Shown: piece by piece, positions 34,591 to 43,571 of the stretch | Layout: the number at the start of each line of letters is the position of its first letter | Numbering within the stretch: position 1 is the first letter of the stretch | NCBI RefSeq assembly: GCF_000718555.1 | Contig: NZ_JOAN01000032.1 | Coordinates: 25,973 to 89,972, forward strand | From: Micromonospora chokoriensis | GTDB lineage: Bacteria > Actinomycetota > Actinomycetes > Mycobacteriales > Micromonosporaceae | Direction of reading: 5' to 3' | DNA: 64,000 bases | Notes under the pieces: model-generated | The model's input: the letters and a program-made list of their open reading frames with translations, nothing else | Told to the model about the DNA's origin: nothing | The model's database searches: none | Translations under genes and position numbers: made by a program

Positions 34591-34817
34591 CAAGATCCCT
34601 CCCGCGCCGTCGATCGGTCACCCGGCGGGTCGATGCCTGGTGAACGGGAGGTGAATGGTGCCACCTTCGAGGTGTCTTTCCCGAGGCGGGGTCGGGCCGA
34701 ACGCCGGGACCGGCGCAAACGTCGCGAGCGCCCCGAGGGAGACCTTAGGGGTCCGGTGGGGCAAGGATCAGGGGAGCGCCGGGGGCGTGCCGGTGTCCAT
34801 GCTGCGCATCGACTCCC

Positions 34818-34823
34818 TACGCT
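34818..34823 (+). promoter_or_regulatory. -10 box of the two-pair ABC operon (leaderless start)
   Basis: TACGCT ends 6 nt before GTG 34830. Confidence 0.55.
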
Positions 34824-34829
34824 GGGCGC

Positions 34830-35744
34830 GTGACACTGATCGCGACCCAGTCGCTCACCAAGACGTACGGAGGTCGGGTCACCGCGTTGGCCGACCTCAC
34901 CGTCGCCGTCGAGCCCGGGATCATCGGCCTGGTGGGCGCGAACGGCGCCGGAAAATCCACGTTGATCAAGATTCTGCTCGGCCTGATCGCACCGACCAGC
35001 GGTCAGGTCTCGGTGCTCGGCATCGACCCGACCGCAGACCCGGCGGCTGTCCGCGCCCGGGTCGGCTACATGCCGGAGCACGACTGCCTCCCGCCCGACC
35101 TCTCCGCCGCCGAGCTGGTCACCCACCTCGGCCGGATGAGTGGCCTGCCCCGCACCGCGGCTCGCGAGCGGGCCTCGGAGGCGCTGCGGCACGTGGGGCT
35201 CTATGAGGAGCGCTATCGCCCGGTCGGTGGCTACTCGACCGGCATGAAGCAGCGCGTCAAGCTGGCCCAGGCGCTGGTGCACGACCCCGACCTGCTGCTG
35301 CTGGACGAGCCGACCAACGGCTTGGACCCGGCCGGCCGCGACGCCATGCTGGCCCTGGTGCACCGGATCGGCACCGAGTTCGGCATCTCCGTGCTGGTCT
35401 GCTCGCACCTGCTCGGCGAGGTGGAGCGGATCTGCGACACGCTGATCGCCATCGACGGCGGCAAACTGCTGCGCGCCGACCACATCTCCGCGATGACCTC
35501 GGCCACCGACGTGCTCGCCGTCGAGGTCAGCGAGGGCACCGAGGAGCTCGCCGCTCGGCTCGCCGAGCTCAAACTGCCGGTGGCGCGGGACGGGCGACTG
35601 CTCCTCGTGCCACTCGCCGACGACCGCACCTACGACCTGATCCTCGGCGCGGTCGCCGAACTGGACCTGCCACTGCACCGACTGGACCAGCGCCGGCACC
35701 GGGTGGCCGAACTCTTCGCGACGAGGGAGCTCTCCCATGCCTGA
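34830..35744 (+). CDS. ABC transporter ATP-binding protein (pair 1)
   Basis: 304-residue ATPase of the ABC-2/DrrA-like type: Walker A GANGAGKST (about residues 37-45), signature YSTGMKQR, Walker B LLLLDEPTNGLD, then a 90-residue C-terminal domain. It acts with the overlapping permease 35737-36642. No substrate can be inferred. It begins a four-gene operon of two ATPase/permease pairs in which each junction overlaps by 1 to 8 bp. Confidence 0.92.
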   Translation: MTLIATQSLTKTYGGRVTALADLTVAVEPGIIGLVGANGAGKSTLIKILLGLIAPTSGQVSVLGIDPTADPAAVRARVGYMPEHDCLPPDLSAAELVTHLGRMSGLPRTAARERASEALRHVGLYEERYRPVGGYSTGMKQRVKLAQALVHDPDLLLLDEPTNGLDPAGRDAMLALVHRIGTEFGISVLVCSHLLGEVERICDTLIAIDGGKLLRADHISAMTSATDVLAVEVSEGTEELAARLAELKLPVARDGRLLLVPLADDRTYDLILGAVAELDLPLHRLDQRRHRVAELFATRELSHA

Positions 35745-36642
35745 GCCGACCGCAGCCGCCGTGCGCCCCGCGCCGACAGGCGTCATCCACGACATCGGCT
35801 ACCAGCGCTACCAGGGCCCGAGGCTGGGCCGCCGCCAGGTCTTCGGCGCCCTCTACCTGCACGGGCTGCGCACCGCGTTCGGGTTCGGGCGCAGCGCCAA
35901 GGCCAAGATCTTCCCGTGGCTGGTGGTCGGCATCGTCTCGCTGGTCGCGGTGGCCCTGGCCGCGGTACGCAGCCAGATCGGCGAGCCGGTCGCCACGTAC
36001 GCCCAGTTCGCCGACGCGATGAGCTGGCTTGTCATCTTCTTCGTCGCGGTCGTCGCCCCGGAGCTGGTCTCCCGGGACCTGCGCAGCGGTGTGCTGCCGC
36101 TGTACTTCTCCCGGCCGCTGCCGCGCGCCGACTACGCGCTGGCCAAGCTGCTGGCGCTGGTCACCGCCCTCTGGCTGCTGCTCGGTGGGCCGCAGTTGCT
36201 GATGTTCCTGGGTGCCGCGTTCACCACCAAGCAGGGCATGCGCGGGGTGTGGAACGAGCTGCTCGACCTGCTGCCCGGGCTGCTCTACGCCGGGCTGTGG
36301 GCGGTGGTCTTCGCCTCGGTCGGGCTGCTGGTCGCCTCGCTGACCGGCAAGCGCGCCTTCGCCGCCGGTGGGGTGGTGGCGGTCTTCCTGATGACCACCC
36401 CGATCGTCGGGGTGCTGAGCATCCTGCCGTCGCGCGCCGCCAACGAGCTGGCCGGGCTCGCCTCGCCCTCCACGCTGGTGCAGGGGGTGGGCATCTGGTC
36501 GCTGGGTGACCTGCTGGTCGAGGGCGATCCGGGCGAGATGATGATCGGCGGGTTCGGCCCGGTCTACGCCCTGGCCGCGGTGCTGTTGGTCGCCGGCGCG
36601 ACCGCCCTCCTGCTGGCCCGCTACCGGAAGGTCGCCTCCTGA
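35737..36642 (+). CDS. ABC-2 type transporter permease (pair 1)
   Basis: 301 residues, about six membrane helices. A polar N-terminus contains DIGYQRYQGPRLGRRQV, a motif often seen in actinobacterial ABC-2 permeases. The segment VVAPELVSRDLRSGVLPLYFSRPLPR is the cytoplasmic loop that contacts the ATPase in this family. It overlaps the upstream ATPase by 8 bp and the next ATPase by 1 bp (TGATG). Confidence 0.9.
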   Translation: MPEPTAAAVRPAPTGVIHDIGYQRYQGPRLGRRQVFGALYLHGLRTAFGFGRSAKAKIFPWLVVGIVSLVAVALAAVRSQIGEPVATYAQFADAMSWLVIFFVAVVAPELVSRDLRSGVLPLYFSRPLPRADYALAKLLALVTALWLLLGGPQLLMFLGAAFTTKQGMRGVWNELLDLLPGLLYAGLWAVVFASVGLLVASLTGKRAFAAGGVVAVFLMTTPIVGVLSILPSRAANELAGLASPSTLVQGVGIWSLGDLLVEGDPGEMMIGGFGPVYALAAVLLVAGATALLLARYRKVAS

Positions 36643-37553
36643 TGAGCACGCTGAGCCTGACCGGGGTGTCCCGGTGGTACGGCAACGTGGTCGCGGTCAA
36701 CGACATCAGCATGGCCCTGGGGCCGGGCGTGACCGGGCTGCTCGGCCCGAACGGTGCCGGCAAGACCACCCTGCTGCACATGATGGCCGGGTTCCTCGCC
36801 CCGTCGCGCGGCACGGTCACCCTCGACGACGAGCCGACCTGGCGCAACCCGGACGTCTACCGGCGACTGGGGCTGGTCAGCGAACGGGAGGCGGTGCAGG
36901 GCTTCCTGACCGCGTACGAGTTCGTGCTGGCCAGCGCGAAGCTGCACCGGCTGGCCGACCCGGCGGCAGCGGCCCGGCGGGCGATCGACCTGGTGGAGCT
37001 GGAGTCGGCGCAGGACCGCCGGATCGGCACGTACTCCAAGGGCATGCGGCAGCGGGCCCGGGTTGCCGCCGCGTTGGTGCACGACCCGCAGGTGCTGTTG
37101 CTCGACGAGCCGTTCAACGGGATGGACCCGCGCCAGCGGCTGCACATGATGCAGCTGCTGCACAGCCTGGGCGACGCCGGCCGGACCATCCTGTTCAGCT
37201 CGCACATCCTGGAGGAGGTCGAGCAGGTCTCCGGGACGGTGCAGGTGATGGTGGCCGGGCGGTTGGCGGCCTCCGGCGACTTCCGGACCATCCGCCGGTT
37301 GATGACCAATCGCCCGCACGTGTTCGCGGTGCGCTCCACCGACGACCGGGCGCTGGCCGTCGCGCTGATCGCCGAGCCGTCGGTCAGTGGGGTCGAGTTG
37401 GACCCCACGGGCCTGACCGTGCGGGCCGGTGACTACGGCGCCTTCACCCGGGCGCTACCCCGGATCGCGCTCAAGCAAGGCATCCGGGTGCGCCAACTGG
37501 TGCCGTCCGACGAGTCTCTGGAGAGCGTCTTCTCCTACCTGGTGGAGGCATGA
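36642..37553 (+). CDS. ABC transporter ATP-binding protein (pair 2)
   Basis: 303 residues, Walker A GPNGAGKTT, signature YSKGMRQRAR, Walker B VLLLDEPFNGMD, switch His in SSHILEEVE. It is about as long as the pair 1 ATPase but only moderately similar, so the two pairs may form one heteromeric exporter or two separate ones. It starts at ATG 36642 within the upstream stop. Confidence 0.92.
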   Translation: MSTLSLTGVSRWYGNVVAVNDISMALGPGVTGLLGPNGAGKTTLLHMMAGFLAPSRGTVTLDDEPTWRNPDVYRRLGLVSEREAVQGFLTAYEFVLASAKLHRLADPAAAARRAIDLVELESAQDRRIGTYSKGMRQRARVAAALVHDPQVLLLDEPFNGMDPRQRLHMMQLLHSLGDAGRTILFSSHILEEVEQVSGTVQVMVAGRLAASGDFRTIRRLMTNRPHVFAVRSTDDRALAVALIAEPSVSGVELDPTGLTVRAGDYGAFTRALPRIALKQGIRVRQLVPSDESLESVFSYLVEA

Positions 37554-38263
37554 TGTCGACAATTACCTGGATCACCGCACGCGGGCTGTTCGGCCGGCGT
37601 CGGTTCCTGCTGCTGCTTCCGTTGCCGTTGGTGCTGCTCGGGCTGGCCGTGCTCTGCCGGTCGCTGGGGGTGGACCCGGGCGAGTGGGGGCCGCCGGTGC
37701 TGGTCGGTCTCGGGCTGGCCGTGGTGCTGCCGGTGGTCGCGCTGATCGTCGGCACGGGCGTGTTGGGCGCCGAGATCGACGACGGCACTGTCGTGCACAT
37801 CCTGACCAAGCCGCTGCCGCGCTGGCAGATCGTGCTGCCGAAGCTCGCGGTGGCCGCCGGGGTCAGCGCGGCCACCGTCGCGCTGCCGCTCTACGTCGCG
37901 GGCGTGCTCGCCGATTCGGTACGCCTCGGTCTGGCGCTGGCGGTCGCGGCGGCGCTCGGCGCGCTGGCGTACTCCGCATTGTTCCTCGCGCTCAGCCTGG
38001 TCACCAGGCGGCCGGTGCTGCTCGGCCTGGTCTACGTGCTGATCTGGGAGGGGCTGCTGGGCAACTTCGTCAGCGGCACCAAGGTCCTCTCCATCCAGCA
38101 GTACGTGATCGCCCTCGCCGACCGGATCGCCCCCACCGGGCTGCTGGAGACCACCGTGTCGGTGCCGGTGGCGTCGGTGATGACCGCTCTGGTCAGCGTC
38201 GGCTTCACCGTGCTGGCAATCGACCGTCTGCGCTCGTTCAGCGTGGCTGGCGAGACGAGCTGA
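37550..38263 (+). CDS. ABC-2 type transporter permease (pair 2)
   Basis: 237 residues, six predicted membrane helices. GAEIDDGTVVHILTKPLPRWQIVLPKL is the loop equivalent to that in the pair 1 permease (DLRSGVLPLYFSRPLPR), showing that the permeases are related. Start ATG 37550 (or 37553) overlaps the ATPase stop by 4 bp. It ends the operon. Confidence 0.9.
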   Translation: MMSTITWITARGLFGRRRFLLLLPLPLVLLGLAVLCRSLGVDPGEWGPPVLVGLGLAVVLPVVALIVGTGVLGAEIDDGTVVHILTKPLPRWQIVLPKLAVAAGVSAATVALPLYVAGVLADSVRLGLALAVAAALGALAYSALFLALSLVTRRPVLLGLVYVLIWEGLLGNFVSGTKVLSIQQYVIALADRIAPTGLLETTVSVPVASVMTALVSVGFTVLAIDRLRSFSVAGETS

Positions 38264-38350
38264 CGGCGGTGCGAGGCGCTGTTCCGGCCAGCCCCCGCGC
38301 GGCGGTAGGGCTGGCCGGATGGACCGGTCGGGCCACCTCAGGCCAGGCTG

Positions 38351-39001
38351 ATGGGCGTGAGCGTCGAAGCGGAGCAGACGTCGTTGGCTGAGCCGTACTC
38401 GCGCAGCAGCCGGCCGTGGCTGACCAGCCTGGCGGTCGCCGGGCTGGCCTGCGCCACGGTCGCCACAGCGGCACAGGGCACCGGCCAGTTCCACTGGTGG
38501 GCCGTGTTCATCCTGATCCCAGCCGCGTTGATCGCGGCCAGCGGCGGGCCGTTGCTGGCCCGAGGTGGTGGTCGGGCCTTCGCCGGGTACATGCTCGCCT
38601 GCGTCGGCACGATTGTCTTCGCGGTGGGCGCGTTGTTGATGTTCGGCGTGATGGGGCGGGGCTGGCCGCTCATGGTGGTGCTGCCCTGCCTGGCGGTGGC
38701 CGGCACCTACGGTTGGCGGGCGGCCCACCCGCTGGTCCGGGGCCTGCACCGGGCGGTGGCCCTGCTCGCGTTGACCGGCGCGCTGCTCGGCCTGACCCTG
38801 CAACTGATCCGGCTGGATCTGATCCACCTCGAGACCGGTTGGTGGGGTGCGTTCCTGATGCTGGCCGGGGCCATCGTGCTCGGCAACGCGGGCGAGCTGA
38901 CCCGGCACCGGATGCCGTACCGCCTGCAGGCGATCACCCTGCTGGTGGGGCCCGCCGTCATCGCGTTCCTGCTCGGGCTGCGCTTCCTGCGCGGCTGGTG
39001 A
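38351..39001 (+). CDS. Polytopic membrane protein of unknown function
   Basis: 216 residues with about seven hydrophobic segments and little else (for example WWAVFILIPAALIAASGGPLL and GYMLACVGTIVFAVGALLMF). The N-terminal 25 residues are polar. The start is ATG 38351 or GTG 38357. It lies 87 bp after the ABC operon and may be co-transcribed. A very strong terminator follows directly. Confidence 0.75.
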   Translation: MGVSVEAEQTSLAEPYSRSSRPWLTSLAVAGLACATVATAAQGTGQFHWWAVFILIPAALIAASGGPLLARGGGRAFAGYMLACVGTIVFAVGALLMFGVMGRGWPLMVVLPCLAVAGTYGWRAAHPLVRGLHRAVALLALTGALLGLTLQLIRLDLIHLETGWWGAFLMLAGAIVLGNAGELTRHRMPYRLQAITLLVGPAVIAFLLGLRFLRGW

Positions 39002-39051
39002 CGGTTGCGTCCGCCGCCGCCCCGGGGGGTGGGCGGCGGCGGACGCAACCG
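39002..39051. terminator. Bidirectional terminator between the 38351 gene and valS
   Basis: A 20-bp perfect GC-rich stem (39002-39021 with 39032-39051) and 10-nt loop, starting directly after one stop codon and ending 19 nt from the other. Confidence 0.85.
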
Positions 39052-39070
39052 TTGCGGCGGCGGACGTGGG

Positions 39071-41635
39071 TCAGAAGGCGCAGGCGATCACGAGTTCCGG
39101 GGTGCGGTCCGGGAGCAGGTCGAGTTTGCCGATCCGGCCGGCCGCCCGGAGGTCGTCGGCGACCAGGGTGAGCTGCTCCAGGAGCGCCGCCGGGCCGAGC
39201 GCCTCTGCCAACGGCACCTCCGCCTTCATCGACAGCTTCCGCTCGGATTTGGCCCGCCGCACCTGGCTCAACGCGTCACCGGCGAGCCGCAGCAGCGCCG
39301 GCTCACCCGACCCCTCGATGGTCCGGGCCACCTCGTAGGTGGTGGGCCACGGGGCACGGTGCACCGAGCCGTACCGCCACCACGACCAGATCTCCTCGGT
39401 CACGTACGGCAGCACCGGGGCGAACAACCGCAGCTGCACCGACAGCGCCGAGGCCAGTGCCGCCCGCGCCGAGTCGGCCGCCGCGCCGGTGCCGTAGGCC
39501 CGTTCCTTGACCAGCTCGATGTAGTCGTCGCAGAACCGCCAGAAGAACGACTCGGTCGCCTGCAGCGCCGCCGTGTGGTCGTACGCGTCGAAGGCGGTGC
39601 TCGCGGCGGTGACCACGGTAGCCAGTTCGGCGAGCATGGCCCGGTCCAGGGCGGCGGTCGCCGGAGCGCGCAGCGCGTCCGCCGCACCCAACCCCAGCGC
39701 GAACTTGGACGCGTTGAGCAGTTTGGTGGCCAGTCGCCGGCCGACCTTGATCTGCGCCGGGTCGAAGGCCAGGTCCATGCCGGGCTTGCCACTGGCAGCC
39801 CAGTAGCGCACCGCGTCCGAACCGTGCTGCTCCAACAGGGCCAGCGGGGTGACCACGTTCCCCTTGGACTTCGCCATCTTCTTGTGGTCCGGGTCGAGGA
39901 TCCAGCCGGAGAGCACGGTGTCGCGCCAGGGCAGCACCCCGTGCTCGAAGTGCGAACGGACCACGCTGTCGAAGAGCCAGGTCCGGATGATCTCCTGCCC
40001 CTGTGGGCGGAGGTCCATCGGGAAGATCCGGGCGAACAGGTCCGGGTCGGTCTCCCAGCCGCCGACGATCTGCGGGGTCAACGACGAGGTGGCCCAGGTG
40101 TCCAGCACATCCTCCTCGCCGATGAAGCCGCCCGGTTGGCCGCGCTGCGACTCGTCGTAACCGGGCGCGGGATCGCTCGATGGATCGACCGGCAGCGCGG
40201 ACTCGTCTGGCGTGAGAGGGTGGGACCAGTCCGGCTCGCCAGCGTTGTCGAGCCGGTACCAGACCGGCACCGGCACCCCGAAGAAGCGTTGGCGGCTGAC
40301 CAGCCAATCCCCGGTCAGGCCGCCCACCCAGTGGTCGTAGCGGTGCTTCATGTGCGCCGGCACCCAGCGCAGCTCCGCACCCCGGGCCAGCAGCGTCGCC
40401 CGCAGCGTGTCGTCCCGGCCGCCGTTACGCAGATACCACTGCCGGGTCGAGACGATCTCCAGTGGTCGGTCGCCGCGCTCGTAGAACTTGACCGGGTGGG
40501 TGATCGGGCGGGGCTCACCGATCAGGTCACCCGCGTCGGCCAGCATGCCGACGATCTCCCGGCGCGCGCCGTTGACGGTCTGCCCGGCCAGCGCCGCGTA
40601 CGGCTGCGCCGGCACCCCGGCCGGCGGCTCGGGGAGCAGTCGGCCGTCCCGGCCCATCACCACCCGGGTGGCCAGCCCCAGCTCACGCCACCAGGTCACG
40701 TCGGTCAGGTCACCGAACGTGCAGACCATCGCGACGCCGGTGCCCTTGCCCGGGTCGGCGAGCGGGTGGGCGTACACCGGCACCTCGACGCCGAACAACG
40801 GGCTGCGCGCCGTGCCGCCCACCAGGTCGGCGTAGCGCTCGTCGTCGGGGTGGCAGACCAGCGCCACGCAGGCCGGCAACAGCTCGGGTCGGGTGGTGTC
40901 GATGAGCACCTCACGCCCGTCGGAGGCGACGAACCGCAGCCGGTGGTAGGCGCCAGGGCGCTCCCGGTCCTCCAACTCGGCCTGGGCGACCGCCGTGGCG
41001 AACCCGACATCCCACAGGGTCGGCGCCTCCGACTGGTACGCCTCACCGCGGCGCAGGTTGCGCACGAACGCTCGCTGGCTGGTGGCCCGGGCGACCCGGC
41101 CGATCGTCGTGTACGTCAGGGACCAGTCCACCGAGAGCCCGAGCCGCCGCCACAGCGCCTCGAAGACCTGCTCGTCGGTGACCGTGAGCCGTTCGCACAG
41201 CTCGATGAAGTTGCGGCGGGAGATCGGGGTGGGGTCGCGGCGGGCCGCGTCGTCGACCGGGGCCGCCGGTGGCCGCCACACCGGGTCGTACGGCAGCGTC
41301 GGATCGCAGCGCACCCCGTACACGTTCTGCACCCGACGCTCGGTGGGCAGGCCGTTGTCGTCCCAGCCCATCGGGTAGAAGACGGCTTTGCCGCGCATCC
41401 GCTGGTAGCGCGCGACGGTGTCGGTGTGGGTGTACGAGAAGACGTGCCCCATGTGCAACTCGCCCGATACGGTCGGCGGCGGGGTGTCGATCGCGTACAC
41501 GTCCTTGCGCTGCTTCGAGCGGTCGAACGCGTACGTGCCCTCCTCCTGCCAGCGGCGTGCCCAGCTCTCCTCGAGCCCGTCCAGCCTCGGACGCTCGGGA
41601 ACGCCGGCACGGGCCGTCCTCGCCGTATCGGTCAT
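39071..41635 (-). CDS. valS: Valyl-tRNA synthetase
   Basis: Class Ia synthetase, 854 residues. HIGH-type motif SGELHMGHVFSYTHTD, WDDNGLPTERR, editing domain with RPELLPACVALVCHPDDERY (threonine-mimic clearance), and KMSKS variant KKMAKSKGNVV. The anticodon-binding helical region follows. It lacks the long C-terminal coiled coil of E. coli ValS, as in the shorter bacterial group. ATG 41635 is preferred over 41671 because TACGAT ends exactly 6 nt before it, giving a leaderless message. Confidence 0.96.
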   Translation of the reverse strand: MTDTARTARAGVPERPRLDGLEESWARRWQEEGTYAFDRSKQRKDVYAIDTPPPTVSGELHMGHVFSYTHTDTVARYQRMRGKAVFYPMGWDDNGLPTERRVQNVYGVRCDPTLPYDPVWRPPAAPVDDAARRDPTPISRRNFIELCERLTVTDEQVFEALWRRLGLSVDWSLTYTTIGRVARATSQRAFVRNLRRGEAYQSEAPTLWDVGFATAVAQAELEDRERPGAYHRLRFVASDGREVLIDTTRPELLPACVALVCHPDDERYADLVGGTARSPLFGVEVPVYAHPLADPGKGTGVAMVCTFGDLTDVTWWRELGLATRVVMGRDGRLLPEPPAGVPAQPYAALAGQTVNGARREIVGMLADAGDLIGEPRPITHPVKFYERGDRPLEIVSTRQWYLRNGGRDDTLRATLLARGAELRWVPAHMKHRYDHWVGGLTGDWLVSRQRFFGVPVPVWYRLDNAGEPDWSHPLTPDESALPVDPSSDPAPGYDESQRGQPGGFIGEEDVLDTWATSSLTPQIVGGWETDPDLFARIFPMDLRPQGQEIIRTWLFDSVVRSHFEHGVLPWRDTVLSGWILDPDHKKMAKSKGNVVTPLALLEQHGSDAVRYWAASGKPGMDLAFDPAQIKVGRRLATKLLNASKFALGLGAADALRAPATAALDRAMLAELATVVTAASTAFDAYDHTAALQATESFFWRFCDDYIELVKERAYGTGAAADSARAALASALSVQLRLFAPVLPYVTEEIWSWWRYGSVHRAPWPTTYEVARTIEGSGEPALLRLAGDALSQVRRAKSERKLSMKAEVPLAEALGPAALLEQLTLVADDLRAAGRIGKLDLLPDRTPELVIACAF

Positions 41636-41641
41636 CCAGCG

Positions 41642-41647
41642 ATCGTA
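41642..41647 (-). promoter_or_regulatory. -10 box of valS (leaderless start)
   Basis: TACGAT on the minus strand, 6 nt before the ATG. Confidence 0.55.
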
Positions 41648-41690
41648 GGCACCACCAGGGGGTCGGGCCACGCAGTTACGGATAGCTGGT

Positions 41691-43571
41691 TCAGATCAGC
41701 GAGTCGCGCCACTGGCGATGCAGGGCCGCGTACCGGCCGTCGGCCTTGGCCAGCACGGCGGGTGGGCCATCCTCGACGACTCTGCCGCCGTCGAGGACGA
41801 GCACCCGGTCGGCGGTCTCCACGGTGGAGAGTCGATGGGCGATCACCAGGGCGGTGCGGTCGCGCAGGATGGTGCCGAGCGCCCGCTGCACCAACCGTTC
41901 CGTCGGCACGTCCAGCGACGACGTCGCCTCGTCCAGGATGAGCACGGTCGGGTCGGCCAGGAACGCGCGGGCGAACGCGACAAGTTGCCGCTGCCCGGCG
42001 GAGAGTCGGCCACCGCGGCGGTGCACCTGGGTGGCGTACCCCTCGGGTAGTGCGGCGATGAAGTCGTGCGCGCCGATCGCCCGCGCGGCGGCCTGCACGG
42101 CGGCGTCGTCGGCCCCCGGGCGACCGAACCGGATGTTCTCCGCGACGGTGCCACTGAACAGGTGGTTCTCCTGGGTCACCAGCACCACCGCGCGGCGCAG
42201 GTCGGCGTCGCGCACATCGCGCAGGTCGACCCCGTCCAACCGGACCGTGCCGGCGTGGGGGTCGTGGAACCGGGCGACCAGCTTGGCGATCGTCGACTTG
42301 CCGGCACCGGTCGGCCCGATCAGCGCCACGGTCTGCCCGGCCGGCACGGTCAGCTCCAGCCCGCCGAGGATCGGGGTGTCGGCCCGGTAGCCGAAGCTGA
42401 CCGCGCGGAAGACCAACTCACCACGGCCGGGCCCGGTCGGCAGCGGGGTGGGCCGGGCCGGTTCGGCGACGGCCGGTCGTTCGTCGAGCACCCCGGCCAG
42501 CTTCTCCAGGGCGGCGGTTGCCGACTGCAACGAGTTGTAGAACTGGCTCAGCTCCTGCATCGGCTCGAAGAAGCGGCGCAGGTAGAGCAGGAACGCGGCG
42601 AGCACGCCGACCTCGGTCTGCCCGCCGAGCACCCGCCAACCGCCGTAGCAGAGCACCACCGCCACGGTGACGTTGCCGATCAGCTTGATCGCGGGCGAGT
42701 ACGTGGCGATCAGCCGGAACGCGTGCAGGCTGGTGCGTCGGTAGTCGTCGCCGAGCGCCACGAAGATCCGTTGGTTGCGCGGCTCCCGGCGGAACGCCTG
42801 CACCGCCCGGATGCCCCGCATCGACTCGACGAAGTGCACGATGACCAGCGCGACCGCGTCCCGGGTCCGTCGGTACGCGCTCGCCGACGACCGGGCGAAC
42901 CAGCGGGAGAGCCAGAACAGGAACGGGAAGGCGAACAGCGTCACGGCGGCCAGCGGCAGGTCCAGCCAGAGCAGGATGGCGGCCACCGACAGGATCGACA
43001 GCCCGGCCAGCACCAGGCTGTCGATCCCACCGTCGACCAGCTCGGCGATCGAGTCGAGGTCGCTGGTGAGCCGGGAGACCATCCGACCGGACGTGTACCG
43101 CTCGTGGAAGCCCACCGACAGCCGTAGGAAGTGCCCGAACACCCGCTGCCGCAGGTCGAGCAGGACGGCCTGGCCGATCCGGGCGGAGAGGGTGAGGAAG
43201 CCGCGACGGGCCGCGTACTCGGTCGCTGAGGCCACCGCGAACGCACCGGCGACGGTGATCAGCGGGCCGGGGTCGCCGGCGCGCAACGGCGGGATGGCCC
43301 GGTCGATGCCGATCATGACCAGGTACGGGCCGGCCATCGCGGCGGCGTTCTGGGCCAGCAGCAGGCCGACCGCCGCGGCGAGTCGCCCCCGGTGCGGGCG
43401 GAGCAGGCCGGCCAGCAGGGTGCGGCTGAGCCGGCGCAGCCGGGCCACCGCCTCGGGGCTGGTGTCCTCGGCTCGACTGCGGTCGGCCTCCGGGTCGGTG
43501 GCGGTGCCGCGCCAGCGGGTGAGTTCCGGCTCCTCCTCGGGCGGTGGGTCGGCCTGCTTCGGCACGTTCAC
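41691..43571 (-). CDS. ABC exporter half-transporter, subunit B of a pair
   Basis: 626 residues: an N-terminal six-helix ABC membrane domain (about residues 60-340) and a nucleotide-binding domain with Walker A GPTGAGKST, signature LSAGQRQLV and Walker B VLILDEATSSLD. The canonical ABC signature LSGGQ is altered to LSAGQ. GTG 43571 overlaps the upstream half-transporter by 4 bp, so the two most likely form a heterodimer of the multidrug/lipid type. The substrate is unknown. Confidence 0.92.
   Translation of the reverse strand: MNVPKQADPPPEEEPELTRWRGTATDPEADRSRAEDTSPEAVARLRRLSRTLLAGLLRPHRGRLAAAVGLLLAQNAAAMAGPYLVMIGIDRAIPPLRAGDPGPLITVAGAFAVASATEYAARRGFLTLSARIGQAVLLDLRQRVFGHFLRLSVGFHERYTSGRMVSRLTSDLDSIAELVDGGIDSLVLAGLSILSVAAILLWLDLPLAAVTLFAFPFLFWLSRWFARSSASAYRRTRDAVALVIVHFVESMRGIRAVQAFRREPRNQRIFVALGDDYRRTSLHAFRLIATYSPAIKLIGNVTVAVVLCYGGWRVLGGQTEVGVLAAFLLYLRRFFEPMQELSQFYNSLQSATAALEKLAGVLDERPAVAEPARPTPLPTGPGRGELVFRAVSFGYRADTPILGGLELTVPAGQTVALIGPTGAGKSTIAKLVARFHDPHAGTVRLDGVDLRDVRDADLRRAVVLVTQENHLFSGTVAENIRFGRPGADDAAVQAAARAIGAHDFIAALPEGYATQVHRRGGRLSAGQRQLVAFARAFLADPTVLILDEATSSLDVPTERLVQRALGTILRDRTALVIAHRLSTVETADRVLVLDGGRVVEDGPPAVLAKADGRYAALHRQWRDSLI

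Noticed and set aside
39005..41941. A 978-residue plus-strand open frame opposite valS
   Set aside because: It is the antisense shadow of valS, created by high third-position GC; composition is Arg/Val/Gly/Asp-rich without domains.
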